Shown here: one piece after another, positions 38,692 through 48,370 of the stretch
Numbering within the stretch: the first letter of the stretch is position 1
Layout: each line of letters begins with the position of its first letter
DNA from: Microbacterium sp. cf046
GTDB taxonomy: Bacteria > Actinomycetota > Actinomycetes > Actinomycetales > Microbacteriaceae
NCBI RefSeq assembly: GCF_900114345.1
Contig: NZ_FOZJ01000002.1
Location: forward strand, 868,001 to 932,000
Direction: 5' to 3'
DNA: 64,000 bases
Notes under the pieces: model-generated
Database searches by the model: none
The model's input: only the letters and a program-made list of their open reading frames with translations
What the model was told of the DNA's origin: nothing
Made by a program: the position numbers and the translations under genes

Positions 38692-41060
38692 GAGTCCTCC
38701 ACTCCCGGTATGAGCAGCGCCACCGGGTACGTTGCGAGCAGATCGGCCAACCGGACCTCGGACCCTTCGAAGCGGCGTCCGGTCAGCGCATCGGTCGTCG
38801 GTCCGGGATGCCGCAGCAGCAGTGTCTCGCCCCATCCCCCGCTGTCTGAGAGCCCGACCGGCAGCCGTGTGGCCACCGTCAGCGCGCCGCCGCGGTCGAA
38901 CGCGACGGCGTGGTCCGAGGCCTCACCGACGACGGTCATCGGCGTGTAGCGGCTGAAGAGCTCAGGCCGGTCGCGGCGCAGGCGCAGAGCGCGGGAGGTG
39001 ACCAGCAGCTTGGCCGACGCCGAGGAATCGACCGGAGGCAGATCGCCCCGCGCGAACCCGGCGTCGAGGTCAGCGAGCATCCGCCGGCGCTCGTCGAAGT
39101 CCACAGGGCGCCGGTTGTCCGGGTCCACGAGCGAGGTCTCCCACAGCTCCGAACCCTGGTACACGTCCGGGACGCCTGGTGCGGTGAGCTGGATGAGTTT
39201 GCCGGAGAGCGCGTTGGACCATCCGAAGCGTCGGATCTCGGCGACGAAGTCGGTGATGAGCTTCTGCACCGCGGGATCGTCGGAGACCGCGTCGACGGTC
39301 GCGTGCATCCGCGCCTCGAACGCGGCATCCGGGTCCCACCATCCGGTCGCCTCGGCGGCTTCGCGTGCGGCCTTCTCGACGTAGGCGTGCAGGCGCTCCC
39401 GCGATGCCGGCCATGCTCCGATCACCGCCTGGTAGAGCAGGCTGTCGAACGGCCCGTGACCGGTCGCCGATCGACCGCGCAGCTCGCCGAGCACTTCGCC
39501 CCACCGCAGCGGGATCTCCGACAGCACGCTCAGCCGCGCGCGCACGTCCTCACCGCGCTTCGTGTCGTGGGTCGAGAGCGTCGTCATCGAGTGCGGCCAT
39601 GATGCCTGCCGCGCCGCCTGCTCGCGATGAAAGCCGTCAACGCTCAGCGAGAAGACCGATGGGTCGGCCCCGACCTCTGTCAGCGAGCCGAGCCTCGTAT
39701 AGCGGTAGAACGCCGTGTCCTCCACGCCTTTGGCCATGACCGGACCGGTGGTCTGCTGGAAGCGCTTGGCCACCTCGAGTGCAGGGTCGGCGAGGATCGG
39801 CACGAGCCGCGAGATCGCGCTCGCCAGGTCCGGACGACGCGCGGATGCCGCCGCCGCGGCCGCGTCGAGGTGCTCCCGACCGGCCGGCAGGTACGAGCGG
39901 TAGACGGGGAAGCACGCGAGCAGTTCGGCGAGGGCGTCGAAGGATCCGTCGAGGTGTACGGGAAGCTCCCGGACGAGCCGGGCGATCTCGGCGCGCTGGA
40001 TCGTGTCGGCGATCATCCGCTTCGTCTCGTGGATGAGATCCTCGTAGGCCGGCCCTGTGCCGCCTCGCAGCTCGGAGTCGAGCGCGTCGAGCGCGGGTTC
40101 GCCCGCCGCGTCGATCAGCACGCGGTCGATCCCGGCGAGGGCGTCGTACCCGGTGGTGCCGTCGGTCTCCCACCATGCCGGCAGCTGCTCGCCGTGCTCG
40201 AGGATCTTCTCCACCAGCACGTACGCTCCGCCGGTCGCGTGCGAGAGCCGGGCCAGATATCCGCCGGGGTCGATCAGGCCGTCGGGGTGGTCGACCCGCA
40301 GCCCGTCAGCGAGTCCCTCCCGAACCCAGCGCAGCACCTCCGCGTGACTCTCTTCGAACACCCACGGGATCTCCACACGCACGCCCGCGAGAGTCGTGAC
40401 CGCGAAGAACCGCCGGTAGTTCAGCTCGGAGGCCTCGCGCCGCCAGAACACCGCCTCCCAGTTCTGACGCTCGATGATCTTGCGGACGGTGTCCGGATCG
40501 TCCAGTGCGGCGTCGGCGGGCACCGTCCCTGGCGCGAGCGGCAGCACGTGCTCGCCGGAGAACCGCACGACGCCGGTCGGCCCGAAGACGGTCATGTCCG
40601 GGTCGATCTCGACCTGGCCGCCGCTGATCGCTGCGTCGATGTCCGTTCCGAGGATCGGAACCCGCACTCTGCCCGCGCCGAAGGCCCAGTCGATATCGAA
40701 CGCTTCGGCGTACCGGGACTCCTGTCCGTACGTGAGGACGTCCCACCACCACGGATTCTGGCTCGGCTGCGAAATGCCCATGTGGTTGGGCACAGTGTCG
40801 ATGAGGATGCCGAGACCGGCCGAACGGGCCGCCGCGACGAAGCGGTCCAGGCCATCCGCTCCCCCGCGTTCGGGGTCCACCCGGGAGGGGTCGACGACGT
40901 CGTACCCGTGATCGGAGCCCGCGGTTGCCTGGAGCAGCGGGGACAGGTACGCCCAGGACACGCCCAGATCGCGGAGGTAGCCGGTGACCGCGGCCGCGGC
41001 ATCCAGATCGAAATCGCGCCGGATCTGCAGACGGTAGGTCGATCTCGGAGTCGCCGTCAC
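38688..41060 (-). CDS. treY: Malto-oligosyltrehalose synthase TreY
   Basis: About 790 residues. It isomerises the reducing-end alpha-1,4 bond of maltodextrin to an alpha,alpha-1,1 bond. GH13_26 features: [12 protein letters not shown] start, [20 protein letters not shown] (nucleophile Asp), [12 protein letters not shown] (acid Glu) and the late [16 protein letters not shown]. The GTG at 41060 is preferred, with GGAG 8 nt upstream; a TTG at 41066 would create a TTGA overlap with treX and add two residues. Confidence 0.95.
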   Translation of the reverse strand: MTATPRSTYRLQIRRDFDLDAAAAVTGYLRDLGVSWAYLSPLLQATAGSDHGYDVVDPSRVDPERGGADGLDRFVAAARSAGLGILIDTVPNHMGISQPSQNPWWWDVLTYGQESRYAEAFDIDWAFGAGRVRVPILGTDIDAAISGGQVEIDPDMTVFGPTGVVRFSGEHVLPLAPGTVPADAALDDPDTVRKIIERQNWEAVFWRREASELNYRRFFAVTTLAGVRVEIPWVFEESHAEVLRWVREGLADGLRVDHPDGLIDPGGYLARLSHATGGAYVLVEKILEHGEQLPAWWETDGTTGYDALAGIDRVLIDAAGEPALDALDSELRGGTGPAYEDLIHETKRMIADTIQRAEIARLVRELPVHLDGSFDALAELLACFPVYRSYLPAGREHLDAAAAAASARRPDLASAISRLVPILADPALEVAKRFQQTTGPVMAKGVEDTAFYRYTRLGSLTEVGADPSVFSLSVDGFHREQAARQASWPHSMTTLSTHDTKRGEDVRARLSVLSEIPLRWGEVLGELRGRSATGHGPFDSLLYQAVIGAWPASRERLHAYVEKAAREAAEATGWWDPDAAFEARMHATVDAVSDDPAVQKLITDFVAEIRRFGWSNALSGKLIQLTAPGVPDVYQGSELWETSLVDPDNRRPVDFDERRRMLADLDAGFARGDLPPVDSSASAKLLVTSRALRLRRDRPELFSRYTPMTVVGEASDHAVAFDRGGALTVATRLPVGLSDSGGWGETLLLRHPGPTTDALTGRRFEGSEVRLADLLATYPVALLIPGVEDS

Positions 41061-41062
41061 GG

Positions 41063-43267
41063 TCAATGCTCCAGCTCCGCTTTCGGCGATTGGCCGGGCA
41101 TCGTCGCATCGGTCAGCGCCGCGAGTGAGGCGGCGACCGAGTGATCGATCTCGGGCTCGGGCAGATCGTGCTCGGAGAGGACCATGAGCGCCTTCGCGGA
41201 CAGCCGCACGGTCGCCCCGGGCCCGATCGGCTCGCTGTCGGCCTGTTCGCCCGCGGTGTCGATCACGACATTCCACTTCGGGCTGTCCTCGAGCGCCGGC
41301 AGATGGAAGTCGATGACGTCGTCGCCCGCATTGAACAGGACGATGAAGTGCTTGTCGACGATGGGCTCGCCGCGACGGTCCCGCTCGCGGATCCCACGCC
41401 CGTTGAGGAACACCCCGACGGCGCGCCCGAATCCCGAGTCCCAGTCATCGGGCTGCATCAGGCTGCCATCGGGGCGGAGCCACGCGATGTCGCGGCGTCG
41501 CTCCCCCTTCTTCATCCGCACCGGGCGTCCGTCGAAGAACCGACGCCGGCGGAAGGTCGGATGATCGTGGCGCAGTCTCGCCATCGCGGCGGTGAACTCG
41601 ATGAGCGGGTGGTCGACGTTGTCCCAATCGACCCAGGTGAGCTCATTGTCCTGCGCGTAGCCGTTGTTGTTGCCCTGCTGTGTGCGGCCGAGCTCGTCGC
41701 CGTGGAGCAGCATCGGCACGCCCTGGCTCAGCAGCAGCGTCGCGATGAAGTTGCGCTGCTGGCGCGCGCGCATCGTGTTCACCGCGGGATCGTCGGTCGG
41801 CCCCTCGACGCCGAAGTTCATCGAGCGGTTGTCGTCGGCGCCGTCCTTGCCGTCTTCGCCGTTGGAGTCGTTGTGCTTGTCGTTGTAGCTGACCAGGTCT
41901 CGCAGCGTGAAGCCGTCGTGCGCGGTCACGAAGTTGACGGATGCCACCGGCCGGCGCCCGGAGTGCTCGTAGAGGTCGGCCGAGCCGGTCAGTCGCGAGG
42001 CGAACTCCCCGAGCGCCTGCGGCTCGCCGCGCCAGAAGTCGCGCACCGTGTCGCGGTACTTCCCGTTCCACTCGGTCCACTGCGGCGGGAAGTTCCCCAC
42101 CTGGTAGCCGCCGGGGCCGACGTCCCACGGCTCCGCGATGAGCTTGACCTGCGAGACCACCGGATCCTGCTGCACGAGCTCGAAGAACGTCGCGAGGCGG
42201 TCCACGTCGTAGAACTCTCGCGCGAGCGCGGACGCGAGGTCGAACCGGAAGCCGTCGACGTGCATCTCCAGCACCCAGTAGCGCAGCGAGTCCATGATGA
42301 GCTGCAGCGCGTGCGGGTTACCGGCGTTCAGGCTGTTGCCGGTGCCCGTGTAGTCGGTGTAATAGCGCTTGTCGTCGTCTTCGAGCCGGTAGTAGGCGGC
42401 GTTGTCGATGCCTCGCATCGACAGGGTCGGGCCCAGGTGGTTGCCCTCGGCAGTGTGGTTGTAGACGACGTCGAGGATCACCTCGATGCCTGCGGCGTGG
42501 AGCGTCCGCACCATTCCCTTGAACTCCTCGACCTGCTGCCCTCGGTCGCCGGTGGATGAGTACGTGTTCTGCGGCGCGAAGAACGAGATCGTGTTGTAGC
42601 CCCAGTAGTTCGACAGTCCCTTGTCCTGCAGCGTGGAGTCGTTGACGAACTGGTGGACCGGCATGAGCTCGATCGCGGTGACGCCGAGCTTCTTCAAGTG
42701 CTCGATGATCGCGGGGTGCGCGATCGCACTGTACGTCCCGCGGATCTCCTCGGGGATCGCGGGATGCCGCTCGGTGAGCCCCTTGACGTGGGCCTCGTAG
42801 ATGAACGACTCGGAGTACGGCGTCTTGGGCAGCCGATCGCCGGCCCAGTCGAAGTACGGGTTGACCACGACGGCCTTCATCATGGATGACGCGGAGTCAT
42901 CGTTGTTGACGGAGTCGGGGTCGCCGAAGTCGTAGCCGAAGACCGCCTGGCCCCACTCGACCTGGCCGTCGACGGCCTTCGCGTAGGGGTCCAGGAGCAG
43001 CTTGCTCGGGTTGAATCGCGCACCCGACGCGGGATCGTTCTTTCCGTGCACGCGGTATCCGTACCGCTGGCCGGGCCGCACCTGCGGCAGATACGCGTGC
43101 CACACGTAGGCGTCCACGTCGACCATGTCGACGCGCGTCTCCTTGCCGCGATCGCCGAACAGGCAGAGCTCGACGCGCTGGGCACCCTCGCTGAAGAGCG
43201 CGAAGTTCGTGCCGTTGCCGTCGAAGGTCGCACCGAGCGGATAGCTCGAGCCGGGCCAAGTCTGCAC
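41063..43267 (-). CDS. glgX: Glycogen debranching enzyme TreX/GlgX
   Basis: 734 residues. Isoamylase-type GH13_11 enzyme with N-terminal CBM48 (about 1-150), DVVYNHTAEGNHLGP, VDGFRFDLASAL (nucleophile Asp), LIAEPWDVGPGGY (acid Glu) and VNFVTAHDGFTL. It removes alpha-1,6 branches from glycogen to supply TreY and TreZ. GTG at 43267 follows GGGAGG at 4 nt. It begins only 22 nt after the trmD stop on the same strand, with a palindrome between them. A second glgX end lies at the left window edge. Confidence 0.95.
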   Translation of the reverse strand: MQTWPGSSYPLGATFDGNGTNFALFSEGAQRVELCLFGDRGKETRVDMVDVDAYVWHAYLPQVRPGQRYGYRVHGKNDPASGARFNPSKLLLDPYAKAVDGQVEWGQAVFGYDFGDPDSVNNDDSASSMMKAVVVNPYFDWAGDRLPKTPYSESFIYEAHVKGLTERHPAIPEEIRGTYSAIAHPAIIEHLKKLGVTAIELMPVHQFVNDSTLQDKGLSNYWGYNTISFFAPQNTYSSTGDRGQQVEEFKGMVRTLHAAGIEVILDVVYNHTAEGNHLGPTLSMRGIDNAAYYRLEDDDKRYYTDYTGTGNSLNAGNPHALQLIMDSLRYWVLEMHVDGFRFDLASALAREFYDVDRLATFFELVQQDPVVSQVKLIAEPWDVGPGGYQVGNFPPQWTEWNGKYRDTVRDFWRGEPQALGEFASRLTGSADLYEHSGRRPVASVNFVTAHDGFTLRDLVSYNDKHNDSNGEDGKDGADDNRSMNFGVEGPTDDPAVNTMRARQQRNFIATLLLSQGVPMLLHGDELGRTQQGNNNGYAQDNELTWVDWDNVDHPLIEFTAAMARLRHDHPTFRRRRFFDGRPVRMKKGERRRDIAWLRPDGSLMQPDDWDSGFGRAVGVFLNGRGIRERDRRGEPIVDKHFIVLFNAGDDVIDFHLPALEDSPKWNVVIDTAGEQADSEPIGPGATVRLSAKALMVLSEHDLPEPEIDHSVAASLAALTDATMPGQSPKAELEH

Positions 43268-43283
43268 ATCGCCTCCCAGGTCT

Positions 43284-43299
43284 GTCGGACTAGTCTGAC
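43284..43299. promoter_or_regulatory. Near-perfect 16-bp inverted repeat before treX
   Basis: GTCGGACTAGTCTGAC reads the same on both strands but for one mismatch pair. It covers the trmD stop codon and lies 17 nt upstream of the treX start. Position and symmetry fit an operator controlling treXYZ, for example for a LacI- or TetR-type repressor, but no regulator gene is adjacent. Confidence 0.35.
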
Positions 43300-44000
43300 C
43301 TATCCAGGAGGTCCGGCCGACGCGCACGGGTGCGCTCGAGCTGCTGCTCTCGACGCCAGGCCGCGATCGCACCGTGATTGCCACTCAGCAGGATGTCGGG
43401 AACGTCGAGCCCGCGCCAGGAGGCGGGCTTGGTGTACGAGGGGTACTCGAGCAGGCCGTCCTCATGCGATTCCTCGACGAGGCTGTCCGGATTGCCGACG
43501 ACACCCGGGATCAGGCGTCCGACGGCTTCGATCATCGCCATCGCGGCGACCTCTCCGCCGTTGAGCACGTAATCGCCGAGGCTGATCAATCGCACCTCTC
43601 CGAGCGACGCCGCGTGCGCGAACACGCGCTCGTCGATCCCCTCGTACCGACCGCAGCCGAAGATCAGGTGCTCGCGGGCGGCGAGCTCGCGGGCGGTCGC
43701 CTGCGTGAACACCTCGCCCGCCGGAGACGGGAAGACGATGACAGGCCCCGTGGTCTGTGGACCGGTCGATGCGTCCGATGCGATGGCGCCGAGCGCTTCG
43801 CCCCAGGGCTCGGGCTTCATCACCATGCCGGCGCCGCCGCCGTACGGAGTGTCATCGACCGTCCGATGACGGTCGTGCGCCCAGGACCGCAGATCGTGCA
43901 CCCGCACGTCGAGGAGGCCCTTGCCGCGCGCCCTGCCGAGCAGCGAGACCTCGAGGACGTCGAAGAACGACGGGAAGATCGAGACGACGTCGATGCGCAC
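43290..44000 (-). CDS. trmD: tRNA (guanine-N1)-methyltransferase TrmD
   Basis: 236 residues. It methylates G37 of tRNAs using S-adenosylmethionine (SPOUT fold, trefoil knot). Visible blocks: [11 protein letters not shown] start, [28 protein letters not shown] and [14 protein letters not shown] at 44000 follows GGAGGG at 5 nt and lies 1 nt after the rimM stop. The final 20 residues are Arg-rich. Confidence 0.96.
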   Translation of the reverse strand: MRIDVVSIFPSFFDVLEVSLLGRARGKGLLDVRVHDLRSWAHDRHRTVDDTPYGGGAGMVMKPEPWGEALGAIASDASTGPQTTGPVIVFPSPAGEVFTQATARELAAREHLIFGCGRYEGIDERVFAHAASLGEVRLISLGDYVLNGGEVAAMAMIEAVGRLIPGVVGNPDSLVEESHEDGLLEYPSYTKPASWRGLDVPDILLSGNHGAIAAWRREQQLERTRARRPDLLDRSD

Positions 44001-44001
44001 G

Positions 44002-44670
44002 TCAGCCCTCCGGGGAATCGCCCTCGTCGATGTCCGAGGCCGACGCGGATGCCGCAGCATCCGCCTCTGGGCGCTCGTCGTCCCCGTCCTCCGTGGGAAG
44101 GTCCTCGAACAGGCCCGGGGGCGGTGTGACGACGACCCGTCCACCGGCGACGTCCACCTCGGGGACGATGGCCTTGACGAAGGGAACGAGCACCTCGCGG
44201 TCTCCCGGCACCTTGACGGTCAGCAGGTCCTGTGCGGGGAAGTGGTCGATGCGGATGACCCGGCCCACGACCTGGCCGTCCCGCACGACCTCCAGCCCGA
44301 CCAGCTGGTGGTCGTACCAGGCGTCATCCTCGGTGGGCGCGTCCTCCGGATCCTGGTCGATCCACAGGATCGCCCGGACGAGCTCCTCGGCGGCCGAGCG
44401 ATCGTCGACGCCTTCGAAGAAGGCGACGGGGTGGCTGTTCATCCAGCGGAACTCGCGGACGGTCAGCAGCTTCCCATGCCATGGAGAGGATTCGGGCACC
44501 TGCAGCGTGAACGACGCACCGGGCGTGAAGCGGCCCTCTGGGTCGTCCGTGTACAGCTCGAGCTTCAGAGCGCCCTTGAGTCCGTGCGCCTTCACCAGCC
44601 TGCCGACGCGCAGCTGCGTCTTGGCCGAGCGCGGCGGGCGTGCCGGGGATGACTTTTCCGGACCGCTCAC
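44002..44670 (-). CDS. rimM: 16S rRNA processing protein RimM with acidic tail
   Basis: 222 residues. It aids maturation of the 30S head and binds S19. The N-terminal barrel starts at [19 protein letters not shown]. The PRC-barrel domain (about 110-185) includes DLLTVKVP and [13 protein letters not shown]. The last 35 residues are an Ala/Asp/Glu-rich tail not found in most RimM proteins. GTG start 1 nt after the KH-protein stop. Confidence 0.94.
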   Translation of the reverse strand: MSGPEKSSPARPPRSAKTQLRVGRLVKAHGLKGALKLELYTDDPEGRFTPGASFTLQVPESSPWHGKLLTVREFRWMNSHPVAFFEGVDDRSAAEELVRAILWIDQDPEDAPTEDDAWYDHQLVGLEVVRDGQVVGRVIRIDHFPAQDLLTVKVPGDREVLVPFVKAIVPEVDVAGGRVVVTPPPGLFEDLPTEDGDDERPEADAAASASASDIDEGDSPEG

Positions 44671-44671
44671 G

Positions 44672-44905
44672 TCAGTCGTCCGCGACGTCGACGCGAACGC
44701 GTCGGCCGTCGGCGAGTGCCGTGATCAGCGTGCGCAGGGCTTTCGCCGTGCGTCCGCCGCGCCCAATCACGCGACCCCGGTCATCCGGGTGCACGTGGAC
44801 CTCGAGGACGTCACCGCGAGGGGACGTCGAAGAGCGGATGGACACGTCGTCGGGGTGATCCACGATCCCCTTGACGACGTGCTCGAGCGCGGCGGCGAGC
44901 ACCAC
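44672..44905 (-). CDS. khpA: KH-domain RNA-binding protein KhpA
   Basis: 77 residues, a single KH domain with the GXXG-type loop VIGRGGRTAKALR. Small KhpA proteins bind RNA, often with KhpB, and influence cell size and sRNA levels in Gram-positives. Two consecutive GTG codons could start it; the first is used. Located between rpsP and rimM, the standard order. Confidence 0.92.
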   Translation of the reverse strand: MVLAAALEHVVKGIVDHPDDVSIRSSTSPRGDVLEVHVHPDDRGRVIGRGGRTAKALRTLITALADGRRVRVDVADD

Positions 44906-44907
44906 GA

Positions 44908-45330
44908 TTACTCCGAGTCGGTCGCGGCGTCGGCGTCAGCGTCCGCCGGGGCCTCGGCTGCAGGCTCTTCGGCCTTCTTCTCAGCCTTGGGCTTGATGAC
45001 GACCTTCTTGCTCGAGTCGATCTCGAACGGAGCCTTCGGCTCCTTGACCTTGACGGTCGAGACGGCGTTCGCGTCGCCCTTGAACTTGCCCCAGTCGCCG
45101 GTGAGCTTCAGCAGCGCGGCGACCTGCTCGGTCGGCTGCGCGCCGACGCTCAGCCAGTACTGCGCACGGTCGGAGTCGACCTCGATGTACGAGGGCTCCT
45201 CGGTGGGGTGGTACTTGCCGATCTCCTCGATGACACGACCATCGCGCTTGGTGCGCGAGTCGGCGACGACGATGCGGTAGTACGGCGCGCGGATCTTGCC
45301 CAGGCGCTTGAGACGAATCTTGACAGCCAC
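44908..45330 (-). CDS. rpsP: 30S ribosomal protein S16 with C-terminal extension
   Basis: 140 residues. The first 85 are S16 ([24 protein letters not shown], then IGKYHPTE). Residues about 95-140 form a Lys-rich then Ala/Asp/Glu-rich tail ([20 protein letters not shown]). GTG at 45330 has AGGAG 4 nt upstream. First gene of rpsP-khpA-rimM-trmD. Confidence 0.96.
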   Translation of the reverse strand: MAVKIRLKRLGKIRAPYYRIVVADSRTKRDGRVIEEIGKYHPTEEPSYIEVDSDRAQYWLSVGAQPTEQVAALLKLTGDWGKFKGDANAVSTVKVKEPKAPFEIDSSKKVVIKPKAEKKAEEPAAEAPADADADAATDSE

Positions 45331-45568
45331 GATTCTCCTGAATTGTGTGAAGTGGGACGAACCGATCGCCTGGAGAGTGGGGTGCACCCCCGGCGGAAGC
45401 TCAAAAGGAGGACGAGGATGCTGGATAGAGGGTCGAGCACCACGTCCGACCCACAATTCTCCCACATCGCAGGCGTTCCCGCGAACACCCCCGCCCACCA
45501 GATGACGGACGGCGTCGCGAACCACGCGAATCCGCGGCCGGGCCGCATCCGTCTGTCAAACTGTGCGG

Positions 45569-46732
45569 ATGACGGTGCCCTTCGCGACATCCGCGCGATC
45601 TTCGGTCGGACTGGAGTGGGAGCTGATGCTCGCGGACGGCGAGTCGGGCGATCTCGTGCCGCGGGCACCCGAGGTCATCGACGTGCTCGAGGCGGCGACC
45701 GCCCACGAGCGCTACACGATCACCGGCGAGCTGCTCACCAACACCGTCGAGGTGACCAGCGGTGTCGGCGACACGGTGGCGGCCGCGACGGATGACATCG
45801 CGGACGCCATCGCGGCGGTGCGGACCGTCACGAACCCGATGAACGTCGAGCTGCTCTGCGCCGGGAGCCATCCGTTCGCGCAGTGGTACGAACAGAGCGT
45901 CACCGACAAGTCGCGGTATCACAAGCTCATCGAGCGCACCCAGTGGTGGGGTCGCAACATGATGATCTGGGGCATCCACGTTCACGTGGGTGTGGAGGAC
46001 GTCGACAAGGTCTTCCCGATCATCAACGCCCTGGCGATCTACCTGCCGCACCTGCAGGCGCTGTCCGCGTCGAGTCCCTTCTGGGCGGGAGACCGCACCG
46101 GCTACGCATCCAATCGTTCGCTCGTGTTCCAGCAATTGCCCACCGCGGGGCTTCCGTGGCCGCTGCACGGCTGGTCGGAGTTCGAGTCGTACATGGACGA
46201 CATGATCCATACCGGCGTGATGGTGGATGCGACCGAGGTGCGGTGGGACATCCGGCCCGCACCGCGCTGGGGCACGATCGAGGTCCGGGCGTGCGACGGC
46301 ATGTCGACGCTGCCCGAACTGGCGGCCGTCGCCTCCCTCGTCCAGGTTCTCGTCGAGCATTTCTCGCGCGAGCTCGACGAGGGACGCGAACTGCCGTGGA
46401 TCCAGCCCTGGTTCGTGCGCGAGAACAAGTGGCGCGCCGCGCGTTACGGTCTCGATGCGCGGATCATCGTCGACCGCGACGGCACACAGCGCCCGGTGCG
46501 AGAGCACCTGCGGGAGACCATGGCACGCATCCAGGGCATCGCGGTCGATCTGAAATGCGCCCGCGAGTTCGCAGGACTCGAGACGATCCTCACACAGGGC
46601 GCGAGCTACGCCCGGCAGACGATGGTGGCCGATGCCGCGGACGGCGACCTCCGCGAGGTCGTGCAGCACCTGATCCGGGAGTTCCGCGCCGGCCCGACGC
46701 TCCGAGAGCACCTGGCGGCGCTCGGCCACTGA
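45569..46732 (+). CDS. Carboxylate-amine ligase / glutamate-cysteine ligase-like, YbdK (GCS2) family
   Basis: About 387 residues. GCS2 fold: SVGLEWELMLAD near the N-terminus (metal and substrate binding), GIHVHVGV, FWAGDRTGYASNRS, RWDIRPAPRWGTIEVRACD and NKWRAARYGLDA. The family forms gamma-glutamyl peptide bonds (glutamate-cysteine ligase activity is weak in E. coli YbdK). The true amine partner here is unknown. ATG at 45569 is used; a GTG at 45563 adds two residues. It is inserted on the + strand between rpsP and ffh, which are normally close. Confidence 0.85.
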   Translation: MTVPFATSARSSVGLEWELMLADGESGDLVPRAPEVIDVLEAATAHERYTITGELLTNTVEVTSGVGDTVAAATDDIADAIAAVRTVTNPMNVELLCAGSHPFAQWYEQSVTDKSRYHKLIERTQWWGRNMMIWGIHVHVGVEDVDKVFPIINALAIYLPHLQALSASSPFWAGDRTGYASNRSLVFQQLPTAGLPWPLHGWSEFESYMDDMIHTGVMVDATEVRWDIRPAPRWGTIEVRACDGMSTLPELAAVASLVQVLVEHFSRELDEGRELPWIQPWFVRENKWRAARYGLDARIIVDRDGTQRPVREHLRETMARIQGIAVDLKCAREFAGLETILTQGASYARQTMVADAADGDLREVVQHLIREFRAGPTLREHLAALGH

Positions 46733-46767
46733 CGGCCGCACGCGCCGGTGCCCGGTGCCCGGGCGGC

Positions 46768-48333
46768 TCAGCCCCGGCCGAGGAGCTTCTGCAGTTCGGC
46801 CATGTCCGCCTCGCTCGGCGCACCCTTCGCCGCGGCCGAACCGCCGAGGCCGAAGCCGGAGCCGGTCGCCGGTGCGGGGGCGGATGCGGCGATGCCGGCG
46901 TTCTCGGCGGCGCGCTTGGCGGGGTTGCCCGACCGGGAGCCCTTCGCCTTCTGCTGCTTGCCGCGCTTCGCCGATGCGCCTGGCCGGGTTCCCGGGATGG
47001 GGCCCATCCCCGGGATGTTCGGCGTGCCGCCCCTGGCGACGGTCTTCATCATCTTGGCGGCCTGATCGAATCGCTGGACGAGCTGATTCACGTCGGTCAC
47101 CGTCATTCCGGAGCCCCGCGCGATCCGCAGTCGGCGCGAGCCGTTCAGAACCTTCGGGTTGCGTCGCTCGATCGGAGTCATCGAGCGGATGATCGCCTCC
47201 GTGCGGTCGAGGTCCTTCTCGTCGAAGTCCTCGAGCTGCTGCTTCATCTGACCCATGCCCGGCAGCATGCCGAGCATCTTCTTCATCGAGCCCATCTTCT
47301 TCAGCTGCTGCATCTGATCGAGGAAGTCCTCGAGCGTGAAGCTGTCGGTCGCGAGCTTCTCGGCCATCTTCATGGCCTCGGCCTCGTCGAAGGCCTGCTG
47401 CGCCTGCTCGATGAGTGTCAGGATGTCGCCGAGATCCAGGATCCGGGACGCCATCCGGTCGGGGTGGAACGGCTCGAGGTCGTCCAGACCCTCACCCGTC
47501 GAGGCGTAGATGATCGGCCGACCGGTGACCGAGGCCACAGAGAGCGCCGCGCCACCGCGGGCGTCGCCATCGAGCTTGGAGAGTACGACACCGGTGAAGT
47601 CGACGCCGTCCTGGAAGGCCTTGGCCGTGTTGACGGCATCCTGACCGATCATCGCGTCGATGACGAACAGGACCTCGTCCGGGTCGGTCGCCGCACGGAT
47701 GTCGGCGGCCTGCTTCATCATCTCGGCGTCAACGCCGAGGCGCCCGGCCGTGTCGATGATCACGACATCATGCTGCTGACGCCGTGCCACCTCGACGCCG
47801 TCGCGCGCGACCTGGACGGGATCCCCCACACCGTTGCCGGGCTGCGGTGCGTAGATCGCGGCGCCCGCCTGGGCGGCGACGACCTGCAGCTGATTGACGG
47901 CGTTCGGGCGCTGCAGGTCTGCGGCGATCAGAAGCGGCGTGTGCCCCTCCTTCTCGAGCAGCTTCGCGAGCTTGCCGGCGAACGTGGTCTTTCCGGAACC
48001 CTGCAGTCCCGCGAGCATGATGATCGTGGGCGGGTTCTTGGCGAACTGCAGCCGGCGCTGCTGGCCGCCGAGGATGGCGACGAGCTCCTCGTTGACGATC
48101 TGGACGACCTGCTGCGCGGGGTTCAGCGCCTTGCTGACCTCGTCTCCGAGCGCACGCTCGCGCACCTTCGCCGTGAACTCCTTGACGACCGGCAGCGCGA
48201 CGTCGGCATCCAGCAGTGCGCGGCGGATCTCGCGGACCGTTCCGTCGACGTCCGCGGGCGTGAGCTTGCCCTTGGTGCGGAGGTTGCGGAAGGTCTCGGT
48301 GAGACGATCGGAGAGCGTGCCGAAGGTTGCCAT
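46768..48333 (-). CDS. ffh: Signal recognition particle protein Ffh
   Basis: 521 residues. SRP54 GTPase that binds signal sequences and 4.5S RNA. N domain (1-about 85), G domain with GLQGSGKTTFAGKLA, DTAGRLGVD and TKLDG-type LSKLDGDARGG, then the Met-rich M domain (KKMGSMKKMLGMLPGMGQMK). The C-terminal 80 residues are a Gly/Ala/Lys tail ending in a conserved MAELQKLLG helix. The SRP RNA gene is not seen in this window. Confidence 0.97.
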   Translation of the reverse strand: MATFGTLSDRLTETFRNLRTKGKLTPADVDGTVREIRRALLDADVALPVVKEFTAKVRERALGDEVSKALNPAQQVVQIVNEELVAILGGQQRRLQFAKNPPTIIMLAGLQGSGKTTFAGKLAKLLEKEGHTPLLIAADLQRPNAVNQLQVVAAQAGAAIYAPQPGNGVGDPVQVARDGVEVARRQQHDVVIIDTAGRLGVDAEMMKQAADIRAATDPDEVLFVIDAMIGQDAVNTAKAFQDGVDFTGVVLSKLDGDARGGAALSVASVTGRPIIYASTGEGLDDLEPFHPDRMASRILDLGDILTLIEQAQQAFDEAEAMKMAEKLATDSFTLEDFLDQMQQLKKMGSMKKMLGMLPGMGQMKQQLEDFDEKDLDRTEAIIRSMTPIERRNPKVLNGSRRLRIARGSGMTVTDVNQLVQRFDQAAKMMKTVARGGTPNIPGMGPIPGTRPGASAKRGKQQKAKGSRSGNPAKRAAENAGIAASAPAPATGSGFGLGGSAAAKGAPSEADMAELQKLLGRG

Positions 48334-48370
48334 AGTCCCCCAAGTTTACGTGAGCCGCCGGGGCGCTCCG

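Noticed and set aside
41141..42559. 472-codon + strand frame opposite treX
   Set aside because: Low-complexity Val/Arg shadow; treX has intact GH13 motifs.
45418..45795. ORF starting at ATG 45418 after AAAAGGAGG
   Set aside because: Good ribosome-binding site but the translation is unstructured and runs through the YbdK gene in another frame.
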